Part shown: positions 26,924 to 35,929 of the stretch, piece after piece
How positions within the stretch are numbered: the first letter of the stretch is position 1
How the letters are laid out: each line of letters begins with the position of its first letter
Source of the DNA: Bacteroidaceae bacterium
Lineage (GTDB): Bacteria > Bacteroidota > Bacteroidia > Bacteroidales > Bacteroidaceae
Reading direction: 5' to 3'
NCBI GenBank assembly: GCA_017464815.1
Contig: JAFTYI010000035.1
Span: forward strand, 55,329 to 119,328
Length of the DNA stretch: 64,000 nucleotides
Position numbers and translations under genes: made by a program
Notes under the pieces: generated by a model
Told to the model about the DNA's origin: nothing
Seen by the model: only the letters and a program-made list of their open reading frames with translations
The model's database searches: none

Positions 26924-28451
26924 CGGCTGACTTCTCCTTATTTTCAGCGGCTAAAGCCTTTCGTTCTTGTTCTGCTGTTATTTGTCTATCAAAATAGGGG
27001 CCCATAAACACCAAGGTTTGGAGGCCGAACACGATAAGTGTGTTGGGGTATTGGGTATATATGTTGTTTCCGTATGCAGCCACTATCATACAAGCACAAC
27101 CACATGTGAAAGCAGTCAACATTCCCCGTAACTGCTTGTCCTTGATGCAAAATAGCACAATGAAAGATTCTGCAATAACAGCCAAGACCAAAACCAACAT
27201 AAACACAGAGATTCCAACTGCACCAGTACGCATCCAAATGTAAACCAATGAAGAATCGGCTGGAGTAACAGATACAATCCAATATTTATTATTTTGCGGC
27301 AATTGATCAGCTCCCATACCAATACCTACACCTATGCCCCACGGAGCCTCTTTCATGTAGGCTTTGATGGCCTTCTGATTGGTCAGACGCACTTGAAGTG
27401 AAGCATCATCCGGATCAAAAGCTGTTCGCATTCGACGCACAAATTGATTGCTGTTGCCTATGGTCGTGAACTTCAACACACCAACTGAAATGGCCAAAAA
27501 AGAACATGAAATCAAGAACAACTTGAAATTCTTAGCAAGCAATGTGTACATGACGAAGCCAGCAATAGCAACAATTAAAGCTGTACGGGTTCCCGAAATC
27601 ATCAAACCATACCCGGCAGCCACAGCAACAACCAACCAACAGATTTTATCTATCCGATTCTTTTCATACAGGAAACAGATGGCATAAGTAACCAAGGCAA
27701 AAGCCATGTGTGAGCCATAATTAGCCGCATCGGTAAAAAAGGAAAAATAGCGAATTCCCGAGTGAATAAAGTGAGTACGATAACCTCCAGACATCAGCCA
27801 ACGCATCTCGGCAGCATCAAAACCCTGGTTGCGCTGGATATAACCTTTTATAGTGGCAAAAATAATGGCAATTCCCCACAGATAAAGGAAGTATTTGATA
27901 TGCTTATTCCGAGTAAACAACAATGTAAAAATCAGAATAATATACAACGCATGAAATGCCATCGGACGTATTTCCTTAAACCACGGAGTTATCAGAAAAT
28001 CCATCCCCATGCCGGTCGTATTGTTGAAGACTTGAAGCAAACAATAAATTACCCACGCTCCATATAGAAGCAAGAAGGGGATAGCCTCCTGCTTAAAAAC
28101 CGTTTTCCCACGGATGAGGTCGACACATAACAAAAGCAAGGTTAAAATGAACAAGCCATCCATCAATACGGAAATAGGTAGTGGTATATGCACATACCGA
28201 CTAATCCCCATAATGCCATAGTTGACAACAAACAGAATGACAAACAGAATGACAGGCCGATGAACAAATGCTCCAAACACAATCAAAGCAAAAGGTATGG
28301 CACAAACCAAGGCAGCTAACGGGATATTCCCATTAGCTGCATAGTTCATGCAAAAGAGCACACCGACAAGCATCAGGATGATGACTGTCCAACGTCCTTT
28401 GAAATGCTCCTTGATATTGGTCCAATATTCTTTTAGCAGACTACTTTGCAT
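26910..28451 (-). CDS. O-antigen ligase/polymerase-family membrane protein (Wzy-like)
   Basis: The 513-residue protein has about 11-12 hydrophobic segments and a large central extracytoplasmic loop (roughly from FTTIGNSNQFVRRMRTAF to the helix after YIWMRTGAVG) containing the arginine-rich and GIGVGIGMGADQLP region typical of the Wzy_C/WaaL fold. It ends in a charged cytoplasmic tail. In this operon, between Wzz and the glycosyltransferases, it is best read as the repeat-unit polymerase. Ligase and polymerase cannot be separated by sequence alone. Confidence 0.85.
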   Translation of the reverse strand: MQSSLLKEYWTNIKEHFKGRWTVIILMLVGVLFCMNYAANGNIPLAALVCAIPFALIVFGAFVHRPVILFVILFVVNYGIMGISRYVHIPLPISVLMDGLFILTLLLLCVDLIRGKTVFKQEAIPFLLLYGAWVIYCLLQVFNNTTGMGMDFLITPWFKEIRPMAFHALYIILIFTLLFTRNKHIKYFLYLWGIAIIFATIKGYIQRNQGFDAAEMRWLMSGGYRTHFIHSGIRYFSFFTDAANYGSHMAFALVTYAICFLYEKNRIDKICWLVVAVAAGYGLMISGTRTALIVAIAGFVMYTLLAKNFKLFLISCSFLAISVGVLKFTTIGNSNQFVRRMRTAFDPDDASLQVRLTNQKAIKAYMKEAPWGIGVGIGMGADQLPQNNKYWIVSVTPADSSLVYIWMRTGAVGISVFMLVLVLAVIAESFIVLFCIKDKQLRGMLTAFTCGCACMIVAAYGNNIYTQYPNTLIVFGLQTLVFMGPYFDRQITAEQERKALAAENKEKSADEDE

Positions 28452-30615
28452 GCTTGTTCTCTACGGCTGTCAAACCTAATTGTGATATACGGTAGATAAA
28501 GTTCTTGAATACGGTATATGGTGGCAATTGGCCTGTGAATTCTTCTACCGCATTTCTGTCAGCCTGCGTCAAGTAGAAGAAGAGATTCCGACGCTTTTCG
28601 GCAGAGAGGCTCTCTTTCAACTCAATATAAGCTTTCTGATCGGTATCCTTCCAGGTTCTGTTAGCACGTGCGACAAGCAAATTGACAGTGCCCATGTTCA
28701 ACAATGCAGGAGAGACGGAGAAATCCTTCAAGCAGGGATATTCTACCAACAATATTTCATCGGGAGCAACATCTGCACACAAATCGGACACGTTCTCTGC
28801 CAATACGTATTTGCTATCTTCAGACAAGAAATCCTCATCGTAGGTGATACGACGAACTGCCAAACCGATGGAATTCCAGTACTCCTCCAATTCATTGGCA
28901 AGCAGACTTTTACCATCGCGTTCCTCGGTACTGAGCAGATTTACCACATTTTGTTGTCCGGGTTTGAGGTAGGGGAGTATCGACTTGCTCAGATGACGGA
29001 CTGCCATATCATTGATTATCTTATTGAAACGGCGATAACGCAACGTACTCTCCTTGGGGAAAGCACCCAAGACACGGTTGCCTGTGATGCTTTCGGCACG
29101 ACGACGGTCGCGCAACGTGTGGTCAAGCAACTCTATCAAGAAGAAATAGCCGGCAATGAAGAAGAAGGTCAACACATAGGCAGCCAACAAAATCATCAAC
29201 CGATTGGTGGGCATGGCCGACAATGGGAACAAGGGAGGATTGAGTACCTGCAGGGTGGCCGTGGTCATCTGCAAATTGCGTCGACGAAGACGGGCTGAAT
29301 TCAGCGCCTTCAACATCTCCATGTAATTGCCCTCAATAAAGCCGATATGGCGCTCTTTGCGGTTGATAGTGGCTCCGATGGGAGAGAAATACAGGAAATC
29401 CTTATCCAAGTTTTCTCGTTGGACACTCATCGCTTCCATTTCGGCTTGAGTCTTTTCATACAATACAACCTGCTCCAGCCATTGAGATACCAGTTCGTTC
29501 ACATCCACATTATGTACACTATTGGTCTCTGCAACGAGGTCGGTAGCTATTTTGCTAATATTGTTTTCTGTTTCAGCCAAATCCTGACGGGCGGCATTCA
29601 ATGCTTCATTAACTTCAGAATCCCCTCCTTCGTTCATCAATTCCAAATTGGAAATGCGGGATTTCAAACGAGAAATCTTATTCAATTCGGTGATGAATTC
29701 ATTGTTTCCACGTATGATGTTGGCTTGACTGCCCAACTTGTTTTCATAGAAATCAGCAAGTGCCTTGGAAGTCATGCTGTTCATCAGAATCTCTTGCTGC
29801 TTCTCCTTATGTGTTGCATCCATTACAGCCACAACTTTGGTCTGTTCACCGTAGTTGATGATGCGCTTGGTTACGTTATATGAAATCAATGAATCCTCTG
29901 CATTAGTCAACAGCTTGTAGAGACGAGCGACCTCACCTTCGAAGAACTTGATGACATTGTCAGTCTCACCAAAACGAATCTTTTGGTATTGGTCGATGAA
30001 CTCTTCATTCAGAATCTCCAACGTGTTGTATGCAATACCGGGGTCGTTGGCCGAATAACCAATCTCTATCAAGTCGCTGTTTTCCATGCGGGCCACCTTG
30101 ATTTTCTCCGACAATGCACGAATGCTGAAGTAAGGGTGTCCGTAGTTCAACAAACCATAGACAAAGTTTCCAGCAGAGGGACGCTCATACGCCAACAGGT
30201 TCTTTACGGTCTTTTCTTCGCTACGCTTGTCAATCAACGCTTTCACCTCTTGAGGGACAGATGCATTGAGTTCTTTGAAGTGCTCGGCCAAGATGTAATT
30301 GTTGTTTTGATTTTCATCACCGTAGGTCATCACTCGGGCAAACAAGCGCAAAGAGACCTCCTTCAACGTACGTTCGGTGCTGATGATGTGTATCAAGTTG
30401 GCCATGTTTACTGTTGAATTGGCAGCTGACACACTCGTTCCTGTCTCGATGTTGTATCCCGAGATGATACCTGTGTAGATGGTCGTCTTTACGGTATAAT
30501 CCTTACTGAGATTGCCTGTCATCAACCAAGCAATGATTAGAGCAATCATTGGTATAATAGCCAGATACCAACGGATGCGATACAGAAAGCGGACGATAAA
30601 TCTGAAATATTCCAT
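28441..30615 (-). CDS. Wzz-family chain-length protein with degenerate BY-kinase-like C-terminal domain
   Basis: The 724-residue protein has membrane helices at about 17-33 and 472-496 enclosing a long coiled-coil-rich periplasmic part, then the post-TM motif PLFPLSAMPTNRL of Wzz proteins. The C-terminal ~220 residues align in layout with bacterial tyrosine kinases (NRVLGAFP, LLSTEERDGKSLLANELEEY), but the P-loop is SxxERDGKS, the Walker A' is ILLVEYP without its usual acid pair, and the tail lacks a tyrosine cluster. It likely controls chain length without kinase activity. It overlaps Wzy by 11 bases. Confidence 0.88.
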   Translation of the reverse strand: MEYFRFIVRFLYRIRWYLAIIPMIALIIAWLMTGNLSKDYTVKTTIYTGIISGYNIETGTSVSAANSTVNMANLIHIISTERTLKEVSLRLFARVMTYGDENQNNNYILAEHFKELNASVPQEVKALIDKRSEEKTVKNLLAYERPSAGNFVYGLLNYGHPYFSIRALSEKIKVARMENSDLIEIGYSANDPGIAYNTLEILNEEFIDQYQKIRFGETDNVIKFFEGEVARLYKLLTNAEDSLISYNVTKRIINYGEQTKVVAVMDATHKEKQQEILMNSMTSKALADFYENKLGSQANIIRGNNEFITELNKISRLKSRISNLELMNEGGDSEVNEALNAARQDLAETENNISKIATDLVAETNSVHNVDVNELVSQWLEQVVLYEKTQAEMEAMSVQRENLDKDFLYFSPIGATINRKERHIGFIEGNYMEMLKALNSARLRRRNLQMTTATLQVLNPPLFPLSAMPTNRLMILLAAYVLTFFFIAGYFFLIELLDHTLRDRRRAESITGNRVLGAFPKESTLRYRRFNKIINDMAVRHLSKSILPYLKPGQQNVVNLLSTEERDGKSLLANELEEYWNSIGLAVRRITYDEDFLSEDSKYVLAENVSDLCADVAPDEILLVEYPCLKDFSVSPALLNMGTVNLLVARANRTWKDTDQKAYIELKESLSAEKRRNLFFYLTQADRNAVEEFTGQLPPYTVFKNFIYRISQLGLTAVENKHAK

Positions 30616-30624
30616 AAATATTTC

Positions 30625-31443
30625 TTATTTGGTGTTATACAATTGGTTTTCGGATAGGGTGTTGGTGATAATGGGTGTGTGAGTCATTATTTCCAACAGA
30701 ATGATGTCAGTACTAATCTGTCCTTGAATGGATTGATAAGCCTGTACTGCATCGTTTTCATAGCGTCTGACGTCTGCCAAATCTTGGATGGTAGCCTGAT
30801 TGTTGCGGAAACGTTGCTCGGTCATCAATCCGGCTCCACGATAAGCCGCAGCATTCTCGGCAGCAGTCTTTAACGCTATCAAGTTGTTGGTGATGCGCAC
30901 ATAGATGGTCGCAATCTTCTGCTTCAATTCATCAAAGGCAACCTCTTTCTGAACTGCGGCCCTTTCCACCTCCAAGCGTTGGCGATTGACACGGCCACCC
31001 AAATCCCACAGAGTTTCCAAACCGACATTGACACTGGCTCCGACGTTCCAATAGCTGCTTTCGTAACCACTGGCAAAGGTGTACAGGGGAGTCGTAATGT
31101 CGGTTGCCGTGCTGGTTGAGCTGGTGTTACCATAGGAGTAGTTGGCATGAACACGGAAGAATCCAAGAAATGCCCGTTTCTCTTTGGACAAGAGTTTCTC
31201 GGCCATCTGACGCTCTTTCTCCAACAGTTCGATGGAGGGGGTAGACTTTGCATTCTCAAACAAAGTGCCCAAGGGAGGCAGTTTGAATTCAGAGTAATCA
31301 ATCCCATCCAATGAAGTGGAGTCGAAGAAGCCTGCCTGTATCTGACTTTGGGCAGACACGGATGATGTGTCATTCGGCTCCTGTGCTTTCATGGCTGATG
31401 CCAAAGCCAGGATGGATGCTGCAACAACTAACTTTTGATTCAT
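30625..31443 (-). CDS. TolC-family outer-membrane protein, short form
   Basis: The 272-residue protein has a signal peptide (MNQKLVVAASILALASAMKA, cleavage near AQ). The mature part has the alternating TolC pattern: ENAKSTPSIELLEKERQMAE, a beta segment VHANYSYGNT...WNVGASVNVG, then a long coiled-coil helix (RQRLEVERAAVQKEVAFDEL). Full TolC proteins are ~420-490 residues, so this is about one structural repeat. It sits where a Wza-type exporter would be expected, upstream of Wzz, so a role in polysaccharide export is likely but inferred. Confidence 0.8.
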   Translation of the reverse strand: MNQKLVVAASILALASAMKAQEPNDTSSVSAQSQIQAGFFDSTSLDGIDYSEFKLPPLGTLFENAKSTPSIELLEKERQMAEKLLSKEKRAFLGFFRVHANYSYGNTSSTSTATDITTPLYTFASGYESSYWNVGASVNVGLETLWDLGGRVNRQRLEVERAAVQKEVAFDELKQKIATIYVRITNNLIALKTAAENAAAYRGAGLMTEQRFRNNQATIQDLADVRRYENDAVQAYQSIQGQISTDIILLEIMTHTPIITNTLSENQLYNTK

Positions 31444-31491
31444 TTTTTCCTTTTTTTCTTTAAGCGTTATCTGAAATTAGACATAAATTCA

Positions 31492-32649
31492 CTACACATT
31501 CTCCTTTTGTACAAAGGCGGTCAACGTTTTGAATATGATTTTCATATCCAAGGCAAACGAATATGTCCTTCCATACGTGATGTCCAATTGTTTGCGCTCA
31601 TCGGCAGAAAGTTTGCCCGAATCGCCTCGTTTCTCCACTTGCCAAAGTCCCGTAAGGCCGGCTGGTGCAATAAAGCGGTCGATGCTTTCATCATCGGTCA
31701 GAAGTTCTGCCTCATACAAGGGTAGGGGACGGTTGCCCACCACCGACATGTCGCCACGCAAGATGTTGAAGAGTTGCGGAAGTTCATCGATGCTGTACTT
31801 GCGGATAAATCGTCCCACACGTGTGATGCGGGGGTCATTCTCCAGTTTCACGAATGCATTCTTCTGCTGAATGGCCCGTTGGGTGTTGAGTTCCTTTTCA
31901 GAAATGATGAAGTCGTCGGAAATCAACATCACATCCTCTTCGCTGGCCATCGTCGGCGACGAATGGAAAGGTGTGTTGTCCTCGATGCTGTCATCGTTAT
32001 ACTGATTCAACTTTTCAAACTCCTTCAGGCGCTTGTCGGCATCGACGTACATGCTACGGAATTTGAGGAAATTGAATATGGTGTAATTCGAGCCCACCCG
32101 CTTGCTTGTGTACCACACCGGCCCCTTGCTCTCCAACTTGATTGCAATAGCGGTCAGCAGGAATATCGGAGAGAGAAGCACGATGGAGACGGAAGAGAAC
32201 ACCACGTCAAACACGCGCTTCCACACAGGTATCTGGAAACTCAGAATCTGTTCCTTGCTCGCCTGATTGGCAAACAGCAGGTCTTTCTTTTTGCGGATAA
32301 AATCCAGCTTTTGCGTTATGTCAGAAATGGAAGCGTTGGCCATCAGGGTGTCATTGATACCCGATGACAGGTAGGAGGAGCGCTCGCTATCGTCGATGAC
32401 ATCGGCCATGAGTATCAGGTATCCACTCGGCAATTTCTTGCGCAGATAGGTGATGGCCGTGATGTCCTCATTCAAGCTGTGCTTCTCATACAGGACTACG
32501 CAACAATTGCTCCCCGTAGCTGAAACGGCTTGTTTGCACACGCGGACGACATCCTTGTAGTTGTTGGCAAACTGTACCTTTGTGCCGGACAAGAGTGAGA
32601 GCCTGTCCTTCAATGCAAGAGTTGTTCCTAAGAAAACGACGTTTATCAT
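31492..32649 (-). CDS. Initiating sugar-phosphate transferase with N-terminal receiver-like domain
   Basis: The 385-residue protein has a C-terminal PglC/WbaP-type catalytic region: helix VFDVVFSSVSIVLLSPIFLL (147-166), RVGSNYTIFNFLKFRSM (184-200), RKYSIDELPQLFNILRGDMS, VVGNRP and PAGLTGLWQV. It transfers a sugar-1-phosphate to undecaprenyl phosphate, starting each repeat unit. An insertion of about 60 residues (207-270, acidic) follows FRSM. Residues 1-125 resemble a receiver fold without clear phosphoacceptor residues. The true receiver gene is directly upstream, so regulation by protein contact is possible. Confidence 0.9.
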   Translation of the reverse strand: MINVVFLGTTLALKDRLSLLSGTKVQFANNYKDVVRVCKQAVSATGSNCCVVLYEKHSLNEDITAITYLRKKLPSGYLILMADVIDDSERSSYLSSGINDTLMANASISDITQKLDFIRKKKDLLFANQASKEQILSFQIPVWKRVFDVVFSSVSIVLLSPIFLLTAIAIKLESKGPVWYTSKRVGSNYTIFNFLKFRSMYVDADKRLKEFEKLNQYNDDSIEDNTPFHSSPTMASEEDVMLISDDFIISEKELNTQRAIQQKNAFVKLENDPRITRVGRFIRKYSIDELPQLFNILRGDMSVVGNRPLPLYEAELLTDDESIDRFIAPAGLTGLWQVEKRGDSGKLSADERKQLDITYGRTYSFALDMKIIFKTLTAFVQKENV

Positions 32650-32741
32650 CCTTATTAAAGCAATGTCTGCTTATCGCTTATGTGGAAAAAGCGATTGTAT
32701 TTCACTTTAGTTTTCGTTCACACACACGTGCTGAAGCAGTA

Positions 32742-33104
32742 TCAGATAATCTTCTTCACTCTCACCTTCAGCTCCAGCGGGTTGAAGGGCTTGACGATGT
32801 AGTCGGCCGCACCAATCTCCAACAGGCGGATGCGCTCGCTGGTCGAGTCTTCGCTACTGAGCATGATGACGGGGATGTGCTTGAACAATTCGTTCTGCTT
32901 CAGCCACTCGAGGAAATCATCTCCACGCATCTCGGGCATGCGGATGTCCGAGATAATCAAGTCGGGCGTATTGCCTTCCTGCAACCACTTCATACCCTGC
33001 AAACCATCTGAAAGCCAGATGCAATCATAGTCACTCATCAGATAGATGTGAAGTATCTTTGCGATAGTTTCCTTATCGTCCAAAATCAAAATTTTCTTTT
33101 TCAT
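32742..33104 (-). CDS. Response regulator receiver, first gene of the polysaccharide assembly operon
   Basis: Start chosen at 33104 (MKKKILILDDKETIAKILHI); the longer in-frame start at 33224 would begin upstream of the promoter. The 120-residue single REC domain has D9/D10, phosphoacceptor D53 in LIISDIRMPEMRG, switch Ser/Thr in IMLSSED and Lys in YIVKPFNP. No output domain. A clear promoter lies 50 bases upstream, and all genes to 21902 follow in the same direction with short gaps, so it probably helps control polysaccharide synthesis post-translationally. Confidence 0.92.
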   Translation of the reverse strand: MKKKILILDDKETIAKILHIYLMSDYDCIWLSDGLQGMKWLQEGNTPDLIISDIRMPEMRGDDFLEWLKQNELFKHIPVIMLSSEDSTSERIRLLEIGAADYIVKPFNPLELKVRVKKII

Positions 33105-33154
33105 TGCTATTCTTTTACGATTGATAATTAAGGTTATAATATTACTAATTGCAG

Positions 33155-33182
33155 CAAAGGTACACGTTTTTTTGCAAACAAA
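33155..33182 (-). promoter_or_regulatory. Promoter of the polysaccharide assembly operon
   Basis: Minus strand TTTG (33179-33182), 16-base spacer (a little short), -7 TACCTTTG (33155-33162). The transcript start near 33148 lies just upstream of the receiver gene at 33104. Confidence 0.65.
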
Positions 33183-33447
33183 ACCAATTTTTATGAAAGT
33201 TTTTTGTGTACCATTTGTTTCCAATTAGGGGTCAATTTGTTGCACCCATCTATAAATCAACAAGTTACACACAAATAAAAATATCTGCAACGATTTACAT
33301 GAAATAACAGTCTTTGCATACCTTATATAATACAAGAAGCACCACATACATATCGTTCAACCTACGATATTTTTCCCTTTTGTGAATCAAAGTGTTATAA
33401 TATGTGAAATTATAGCGTACAAATGACGATAAGTCAAATAATTCTTC

Positions 33448-33455
33448 TACATTTG
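33448..33455 (+). promoter_or_regulatory. -7 box of the NUDIX regulator gene
   Basis: TACATTTG, 28 bases before the start codon at 33483. No convincing -33 element is seen, as is common for regulated sugar-utilisation promoters. Confidence 0.5.
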
Positions 33456-33482
33456 CACCCATAAACCACAAGCATTAAACTG

Positions 33483-34208
33483 ATGATACAAGATATCTTA
33501 AATTGCTACCGCACCGTAAATCCTCATATATCAGTCGATTGTGTACTGATTGGATTTGATGGAGAGAAACTAAGCGTCCTGTTGGTGAAGCGCCAAGGCG
33601 TAGTCGACAAAGACTTCTGCGACACCAAGTTGCCGGGCAGCCTTATCTATATGGACGAAGACTTGGACGAAGCTGCTGAAAGAGTTTTGAGCGAACTGAC
33701 GGGATTGAAGAACGTCAAACTCGACCAATTCAAGACATTCGGAGACAAGAACCGCACCAAGAATTCTAAGGACACCCTGTGGCTGGAGAGGCTTCACAGC
33801 TTGAAGGCACCGGTCGACCGCATCGTGTCCGTGGCCTACCTGTCGTTGCAGAAGGTAGACAGAAAAATGATTTTCCCCACCTATAAATACGAACCCTGTT
33901 GGAAACCAGTGAAGGAATTGGGCGAGTTGGCCTTTGACCACAAGCAGATTATCGAAGAAGCCCTGTGCTACATTCGCAATCGCGCTGAACTGAATCCCAC
34001 CTTCCTGTTTGCCCTTCTGCCCAAGAAGTTCACGGCAGCTCAGATGAGGAAACTCTTCGAGTTGGTGTATGATAAGACGTTCGATGTGCGCAACTTCCAC
34101 AAGCGCATCGCCCAGATGCCCTACGTGGTGGCGCTGGACGAGAAGGAGAGGGGAGTGCCACACCGCGCCGCCCGCTACTACAAGTTCGACAAGAACAAAG
34201 CCAAGTGA
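33483..34208 (+). CDS. NUDIX-fold transcriptional regulator of xylose use (NrtR-type)
   Basis: The 241-residue protein has an N-terminal NUDIX-like domain (SVDCVLIGFDGEKLSVLLV, KLPGSLIYMDEDLDEAAERV) in which the Nudix box GX5EX7REUXEEXGU is degenerate, so it should bind a ligand rather than hydrolyse it. The C-terminal winged-helix region (TLLPKKFTAAQMRKLFELVY-like segment, then FDVRNFHKRIAQMPYVV) is characteristic of NrtR-type regulators. Position before xylB and xylA matches the Bacteroides xylose regulator of this type. Expected to sense a xylose-derived ligand and control the operon. Confidence 0.88.
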   Translation: MIQDILNCYRTVNPHISVDCVLIGFDGEKLSVLLVKRQGVVDKDFCDTKLPGSLIYMDEDLDEAAERVLSELTGLKNVKLDQFKTFGDKNRTKNSKDTLWLERLHSLKAPVDRIVSVAYLSLQKVDRKMIFPTYKYEPCWKPVKELGELAFDHKQIIEEALCYIRNRAELNPTFLFALLPKKFTAAQMRKLFELVYDKTFDVRNFHKRIAQMPYVVALDEKERGVPHRAARYYKFDKNKAK

Positions 34209-34211
34209 CGG

Positions 34212-34321
34212 AACGTGCCTCATTCAGTCATAGAATGAACCTCATTCACTCGTACAATGAATGCAATACAGTCGTACAATGAATGCAATACATTCGGGCA
34301 ATGAATCAAGCACTATCCACA
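34212..34321. repeat. Tandem array of five 22-bp units between the regulator and xylB
   Basis: Units at 34212, 34234, 34256, 34278 and 34300; examples are AATGAACCTCATTCACTCGT and AATGAATGCAATACAGTCGT, each 22 long. The first and last units are the most diverged. It begins three bases after the regulator stop codon. Same period as the arrays at 392, 21742, 55664 and 55780. Confidence 0.88.
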
Positions 34322-34395
34322 AGGGGAAAAAGAGAAGAGAAACAGAGAGACATACACATTATTAAATAATAAAACGAATAACAAGCTAAATTATC

Positions 34396-35871
34396 ATGTA
34401 TTTATTAGGATTTGACATAGGCAGCTCGTCCGTGAAGGCAAGCCTGGTGAACGCCGACAATGGCAAGTGCGTAGCTTCGGCATTCTATCCGAAGAGTGAA
34501 GCTCCCATCACCGCCGTACAACCGGGATGGGCAGAGCAAGACCCCGAAATGTGGTGGCAAAACCTGAAGTTGGCTTTGGCCGACGTGATGGCTACCTCGG
34601 GTGCTAAAGCCGACGAGGTGGACGCCATCGGTATCTCGTATCAGATGCACGGCTTGGTGTGCGTCGACAAAAATCAGAAAGTACTCCGCCCCTCTATCAT
34701 CTGGTGCGACTCACGTGCCGTTCCCTTTGGCGAAAAGGCTTTCAAGGAGATTGGCGAAGAGGTGTGCTTGAAGCATCTGCTGAACTCACCGGGTAACTTC
34801 ACCGCTTCGAAGCTGGCTTGGGTAAAGCAGAACGAACCCGCCCTTTTCGAGCAAATCGACAAGATTATGCTCCCTGGCGACTACATTGCCATGCGCATGA
34901 CGGGCGAAGCCTGCACCACTGTTTCAGGTCTCTCCGAAGGTATGTTGTGGGACTTCCAGAAGAACGATGTGGCCGACTTCCTGTTGGACTACTACGGCTT
35001 CAACCGTTCGGTTATCCCCACTATCCGCCCCACATTCAGCGAACAGGGACGCATGACGGCCAGTGCCGCTTCCGAACTTGGATTGAAGGAAGGCACTCCC
35101 ATCACTTATCGTGCCGGTGACCAGCCCAACAACGCCCTTTCACTGAACGTTTTCAATCCTGGTGAAATTGCCTCTACGGCAGGAACTTCAGGTGTAGTGT
35201 ACGGTGTGAATGGTGTAACCGACTACGACCCGCTTTCTCGCGTAAACACCTTTGCCCACGTGAACCACACGGCCGAGAATCCGCGCACCGGTGTATTGCT
35301 TTGCATCAATGGAACAGGCATCCTCAACTCATGGATGAAGCGCAACGTAGCTCCCGAAAACATCTCGTATGCCGACATGAACGACTTGGCAGCACAAGCC
35401 CCCATTGGCAGTGCAGGCGTCAGTATCATGCCCTTCGGAAACGGAGCCGAGCGCATGTTGCAAAACAAGGAAGTCGGATGCTCCATCCACGGAGTCAACT
35501 TCAACACCCACGGCAAGCACCACCTCCTTCGCGCCGCTCAAGAGGGTATTGTCTTCTCGTTCAAGTATGGTATCGAAATCATGCAAGGCATGGGCATGAA
35601 CATCAACAAGATTCATGCCGGACACGCCAACATGTTCCTCAGCCCCATCTTCCGCCACACATTGGCCGGAGTAACCGGTGCCACCATCGAGCTGTACGAC
35701 ACCGACGGTTCAGTAGGTGCAGCCAAGGGAGCCGGTATGGGTGCAGGCATCTATAAGGACAACAACGAAGCCTTTGCCACCTTGGAGAAACTTCAGGTGA
35801 TCGAGCCCGTAGAAGCCGACCGCGCCGCTTACGCCGAAGCATACGAAAGATGGAAATCAAACATCAAATAA
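34396..35871 (+). CDS. xylB: Xylulokinase
   Basis: XylB phosphorylates D-xylulose to xylulose-5-phosphate for the pentose phosphate pathway. The 491-residue FGGY kinase starts MYLLGFDIGSSSVKASLV (N-terminal phosphate loop). It has the substrate region ISYQMHGLVCVD, the catalytic base Asp in YRAGDQPNNALSLNV, and the C-terminal adenosine loop AKGAGMGAG. Length is normal. It lies 58 bases before xylA in the usual Bacteroidales order regulator-xylB-xylA. Confidence 0.95.
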   Translation: MYLLGFDIGSSSVKASLVNADNGKCVASAFYPKSEAPITAVQPGWAEQDPEMWWQNLKLALADVMATSGAKADEVDAIGISYQMHGLVCVDKNQKVLRPSIIWCDSRAVPFGEKAFKEIGEEVCLKHLLNSPGNFTASKLAWVKQNEPALFEQIDKIMLPGDYIAMRMTGEACTTVSGLSEGMLWDFQKNDVADFLLDYYGFNRSVIPTIRPTFSEQGRMTASAASELGLKEGTPITYRAGDQPNNALSLNVFNPGEIASTAGTSGVVYGVNGVTDYDPLSRVNTFAHVNHTAENPRTGVLLCINGTGILNSWMKRNVAPENISYADMNDLAAQAPIGSAGVSIMPFGNGAERMLQNKEVGCSIHGVNFNTHGKHHLLRAAQEGIVFSFKYGIEIMQGMGMNINKIHAGHANMFLSPIFRHTLAGVTGATIELYDTDGSVGAAKGAGMGAGIYKDNNEAFATLEKLQVIEPVEADRAAYAEAYERWKSNIK

Positions 35872-35929
35872 TCACAAAGCAATCAAACTGTTACAAACTT
35901 ATATTAAACCCAATTAACAATTTATAATT

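Larger units (their letters stand above)
33105..33482. other. Divergent intergenic region between the polysaccharide operon and the xylose operon
   Basis: This 378-base AT-rich stretch holds the polysaccharide-operon promoter (33155-33182), the NUDIX-regulator -7 box (33448-33455) and an inverted repeat TATAAT-N7-ATTATA (33396-33401/33409-33414) about 34 bases before that -7 box. The inverted repeat is a possible operator for the sugar-responsive regulator, but this is a guess from position. No coding sequence is seen. Confidence 0.5.
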
